Positions 60,744-63,134 of a DNA stretch of 63,134 nt are shown piece by piece. The notes under the pieces are model-generated. The model saw only the letters and a program-made list of their open reading frames with translations. It was not told where the DNA came from and searched no databases. Numbering within the stretch: the first letter of the stretch is position 1; each line of letters begins with the position of its first letter. The position numbers and the translations under genes are program-made. The DNA is from an uncultured Bacteroidota bacterium (GTDB lineage: Bacteria > Bacteroidota > Bacteroidia > UKL13-3): NCBI GenBank assembly GCA_903910445.1, contig CAIVZR010000050.1, positions 1 through 63,134 on the forward strand, read 5' to 3'.

Positions 60744-61316
60744 TTAACGGGCTTCCCAGGCTTTGGCAACCTCGTCGAGTTCGTTATAAAATTCTTCTCC
60801 GAACTTACGCACGATACCATCTTTTACAAATTTATAAATGGGTACTTGCAATTCCTTTCCAAGTTTGCATGCATCACTACAAATTTTCCATTTATGGTAA
60901 TTTAAGGCAGTGTAGTTTTTCAAACGCTCAACACGAATGGGATACAGGTGGCAGCTTACGGGCTTTTTCCAGTCGATTTCACCTTTATTGTAAGCCTCTT
61001 CGTAGGCACATTTTAGGACCTTTTTTTCATCATAAAATACAAATACACATTCGCCTGTTGCGTGGTAGTTGGTTACTAGTTCATAATCATCATCGCGTTT
61101 CCAAAATCCTTCCTTCTTAATTTTATCTTGCGATTTTTTAGGCAGGTACGGCATCACCGCGTTGAGATGTTGTTCCATTGCTGGCAGCTCATCGGCATCC
61201 AATGGAGCCCCGGTATCACCCGCTTTGCAGCATTCCCCCTTGCATTTATCGAGGTTGCAAACGAAATTTTTTTCGATTACATCTTCACTTATTAAATAAC
61301 CTCTTAACTCTAACAT
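60744..61316 (-). CDS. DUF3109 family cysteine-rich protein
   Basis: 190-residue protein of the DUF3109 family, found widely in Bacteroidota. The N-terminal CNLDKCKGECCKAGDTGAPL and the later KCAYEEAYNKGEIDWKKPVSCHLYPIRV and CSDACKLGKEL contain conserved Cys residues that could hold an Fe-S cluster or zinc. The function is unknown. It is the last gene of a reverse-strand group of three (lpxA, ABC ATPase, DUF3109), 12 nt after the ABC gene. Confidence 0.85.
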   Translation of the reverse strand: MLELRGYLISEDVIEKNFVCNLDKCKGECCKAGDTGAPLDADELPAMEQHLNAVMPYLPKKSQDKIKKEGFWKRDDDYELVTNYHATGECVFVFYDEKKVLKCAYEEAYNKGEIDWKKPVSCHLYPIRVERLKNYTALNYHKWKICSDACKLGKELQVPIYKFVKDGIVRKFGEEFYNELDEVAKAWEAR

Positions 61317-61328
61317 AATTGAAATTAA

Positions 61329-61946
61329 TTATTTGTATTCGTCGATTCGAATCACCTCCTTACAGAAACCATATTCACGGGCATCATTGCTTGATACAAT
61401 CACCAATCGATCTTTCGCAAATTTTTCTATTGCACCTAAATAAAGATCCACGCCACGCTGATCCAGGTTTTGCGTAGGCTCATCTACCATCAGTACTGCG
61501 CTATCGGTACAAAATGCCAAGGCCAGTTTAACCCGTTGCTTATTACCACTACTCAGGTATTTGATGGGTTTATGCATTTCATTTTCTAATTGAAATGTGG
61601 TAACAATTTCTTCGGTATCTTTTATGAGCATGGGCTTAAGTTTCGAGTGAAACACAATATGCTCGGCTACGGTATATTCTTCGATGAGTTCCATAAACGG
61701 AGATGCCATACTGCAAAAAGAGAAATGTTGTTCTTCGTCGACTACCATATCGTTATGGCGAAATACTGTTTTGCCTTGAGAAGGCATCATGTATCCGCAG
61801 AGGATTTGCAATAACGTACTCTTGCCACTCCCATTAGAGCCGGTTACGGCATAGGCATTGCCTTGGGTGAATTGGTAATTAAAATTTTTGAAAACAAAGC
61901 GGCGCAAAAATTTTTTACTCAGATTTTCTGCTTCTATATATAGCAT
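61329..61946 (-). CDS. ABC transporter ATP-binding protein
   Basis: 205-residue ABC ATPase: Walker A GSNGSGKST (~residues 36-44), Q-loop region around FCSMASPF, signature LSSGNKQRVKLA (variant LSSGN instead of LSGGQ), Walker B AVLMVDEPTQNLD and SSNDAREY, where Asn/Asp replaces the usual H-loop His. It is a stand-alone subunit with no permease gene beside it, as in CcmA-like proteins. It lies 20 nt after lpxA and 12 nt before DUF3109. The transported substrate is unknown. Confidence 0.9.
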   Translation of the reverse strand: MLYIEAENLSKKFLRRFVFKNFNYQFTQGNAYAVTGSNGSGKSTLLQILCGYMMPSQGKTVFRHNDMVVDEEQHFSFCSMASPFMELIEEYTVAEHIVFHSKLKPMLIKDTEEIVTTFQLENEMHKPIKYLSSGNKQRVKLALAFCTDSAVLMVDEPTQNLDQRGVDLYLGAIEKFAKDRLVIVSSNDAREYGFCKEVIRIDEYK

Positions 61947-61966
61947 TTTTGCTCCGTACGATAATA

Positions 61967-62749
61967 TTATTTGAATGAATAGCCTTTCATAATTCCTCGG
62001 CTTGAATCCTGAATGAAACTAATAATCTCGTCGCGTTCAGGAGAGGTTGGCATTTCTGCTTCTATAATTTTCAATGCCTTGGAAGTATTGTGTTTGCGCA
62101 AGTACAGGTTTCTATAAATTTCTTGAATTTCAGCAATTTTTTCGCTGGTGAAGCCACGACGGCGCAATCCAATACTATTTACCCCTTCATAGCTTAATGG
62201 CTCGCGGGCTGCTTTGATAAAAGGCGGAACATCCATACGTACCAGTGATCCACCAGAAACCATGGAATGAGAACCGATATTAACGAACTGGTGAACAGCA
62301 GTTAAACCGCCAATGATAGCCCAGTCGGCGATGGTAACATGACCAGCCAACTGCACGGCATTGGCCAAAATGCAATTGTTCCCAATCACGCAATCGTGTG
62401 CTACATGCACATAAGCCATGAGCAGGCAGTTATTCCCAATAACAGTTTTCTGGCGCTCGTTGGTGCCTCTGTTAATGGTTACACACTCTCTGATGGTAGT
62501 ATTGTCGCCTATGACTGCGGTGGTGTCCTCTCCGCCAAATTTCAAATCTTGAGGGATTGCTGAGATCACCGCTCCCGGGAAAATCTTACAGTTTTTGCCT
62601 ATTCGCGCGCCTTCCATAATGGTGACATGCGAACCAATCCATGTGCCATCCTCAATGACTACATTTTTTTCAATATTCACAAAGGGTTCAATGACAACGT
62701 TCTTTGCCACTCTAGCTTGAGGATCTACATACGATAAAGGTTGGTTCAT
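61967..62749 (-). CDS. lpxA: UDP-N-acetylglucosamine acyltransferase (LpxA)
   Basis: 260-residue cytosolic acyltransferase, the first step of lipid A synthesis, putting a 3-hydroxyacyl chain on UDP-GlcNAc. The left-handed beta-helix of hexapeptide repeats begins at residue ~5, and HVAHDCVIGNN contains the catalytic His. The C-terminal helical domain has NSIGLRRRGFTSEKIAEIQEIY. The length matches LpxA (~262). It heads a reverse-strand operon with an ABC ATPase and a DUF3109 gene. The lpxC and fabZ genes are not adjacent in the window. Confidence 0.97.
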   Translation of the reverse strand: MNQPLSYVDPQARVAKNVVIEPFVNIEKNVVIEDGTWIGSHVTIMEGARIGKNCKIFPGAVISAIPQDLKFGGEDTTAVIGDNTTIRECVTINRGTNERQKTVIGNNCLLMAYVHVAHDCVIGNNCILANAVQLAGHVTIADWAIIGGLTAVHQFVNIGSHSMVSGGSLVRMDVPPFIKAAREPLSYEGVNSIGLRRRGFTSEKIAEIQEIYRNLYLRKHNTSKALKIIEAEMPTSPERDEIISFIQDSSRGIMKGYSFK

Positions 62750-62934
62750 GAAGTATAACTTTGGTTTGCAATATTAAGAAAATAAAATGCATTGCCCCTC
62801 TTTTTGTAAAGGATATTTTAGTGTACAAACCCGCGCTTATCAACACAAAATATAACCGATGCCTTCTTTCGCATATCTACAGCATTTTTAACCTTTACAA
62901 AATAATTCGAAAGTAATCTCGTTATTACATTACC

Positions 62935-63134
62935 ATGAAGCAGCGCCTGAGTTTAATAATCCTTTTACAGCTTGTTTTAATAGGAACAAGCTTCGCCCAA
63001 AAAACCCTTCTGTATACCGATGCCCTCAAAATATATCACGATGCGGATGAGCTATTTAGTAAGGAGAAATATGGTTCGGCTGATGAACTTTTTACAGAAG
63101 TAGCCACCCAAACAACCGATATTGTTTTAAAAAC
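62935..63134 (+). CDS. Probable TPR protein, start of gene only
   Basis: The final 200 nt encode a signal peptide (~residues 1-20, ending FAQ) and the first helices of what looks like a tetratricopeptide repeat (KIYHDADELFSKEKYGSADELF). The frame stays open to the window edge. Large TPR-rich exported proteins of this type are common in Bacteroidota. It is divergent from lpxA, with a 185-nt gap. Confidence 0.7.
   Translation, partial: MKQRLSLIILLQLVLIGTSFAQKTLLYTDALKIYHDADELFSKEKYGSADELFTEVATQTTDIVLK

Noticed and set aside
1-63134. tRNA, rRNA, CRISPR array, transposase genes, replication origin
   Set aside because: I looked for characteristic sequences and repeat arrays and recognised none. 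A dedicated RNA-gene search would be needed to exclude small RNAs.

Overview
The window looks like a chromosomal segment of a free-living Bacteroidota bacterium, plausibly from a Chitinophagales- or Sphingobacteriales-like lineage. The evidence is an AT-rich composition, type IX secretion (T9SS) C-terminal sorting domains at 5312-9508 and 30383-32341, an S46 dipeptidyl-peptidase, DUF4199, DUF2795, DUF3109 and DUF4920 family proteins, and many promoters carrying the Bacteroidota -7 element TAnnTTTG or TAnnTTCG. I recognised no rRNA, tRNA, CRISPR array, transposase or prophage structural gene. Apart from a few repeat-rich gaps, the region is gene-dense and looks like ordinary chromosome.

Layout. 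1-16 kb: end of an LD-carboxypeptidase, a flippase-like membrane protein, a two-domain amidohydrolase, a giant T9SS beta-propeller protein, a SCO-like copper chaperone, an S46 peptidase, a DUF4920 lipoprotein, an uncharacterised protein with a GNAT-like core, and a membrane protein. 15.65-16.32 kb is a gene-free repeat region. 16-32 kb: uvrA, a reverse-strand operon (glycosyltransferase, DUF4199, unknown), an MBL hydrolase, a degenerate amidohydrolase, menE-like and acs, a second glycosyltransferase, an OmpA protein and a second T9SS protein. 32-39.5 kb: hmgA, an erythromycin-esterase-like protein fused to a beta-barrel-like domain, DUF2795 and cold-shock genes, a frameshifted GNAT, small membrane proteins, another GNAT, and a LexA-like (XRE plus S24) repressor. 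39.5-51 kb: esterase, a WbpE-like aminotransferase with ugd, gcvT, bactofilin, AtpZ-like, VOC and mfd, then a repeat-rich gap. 51-63 kb: FN3/DUF1566 lipoprotein, dinB, an opposite-strand BRO-N (DinD/antirepressor-like) gene, a short dnaE-type polymerase, two GNATs, S4, PhnA-like, RluE-like, SRPBCC, DUF3109, an ABC ATPase, lpxA and the start of a probable TPR protein.

Most interesting system: a putative SOS-like mutagenesis regulon. The repressor gene (38761-39519) and dinB (52213-53439) lie 12.6 kb apart. Each is preceded by a pair of 17-bp palindromes (TACTAAA-N3-TTTRGYA) with exactly the same 23-bp centre-to-centre spacing and the same plus-strand orientation. At the repressor gene the two sites flank a perfect -7 element and touch the start codon, which suggests autoregulation. 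The repressor keeps an Ala-Gly bond and the Ser/Lys pair expected of LexA-type self-cleavage. Downstream of dinB lies a dnaE homologue whose PHP metal ligands look degenerate, as in error-prone DnaE2-type enzymes. The two polymerase genes are separated by an inverted BRO-N gene with its own promoter.

A second theme is structured intergenic repeats. Two 104-bp copies near 15.7 and 16.1 kb each carry two 7-bp hairpins with 3-nt loops, one showing a compensatory base-pair change between copies. A different family of paired 3-nt-loop hairpins lies upstream of mfd. Many annotated starts were moved downstream of the longest possible reading frame because the apparent upstream TTG, GTG or ATG lies in or before a -7 promoter element.
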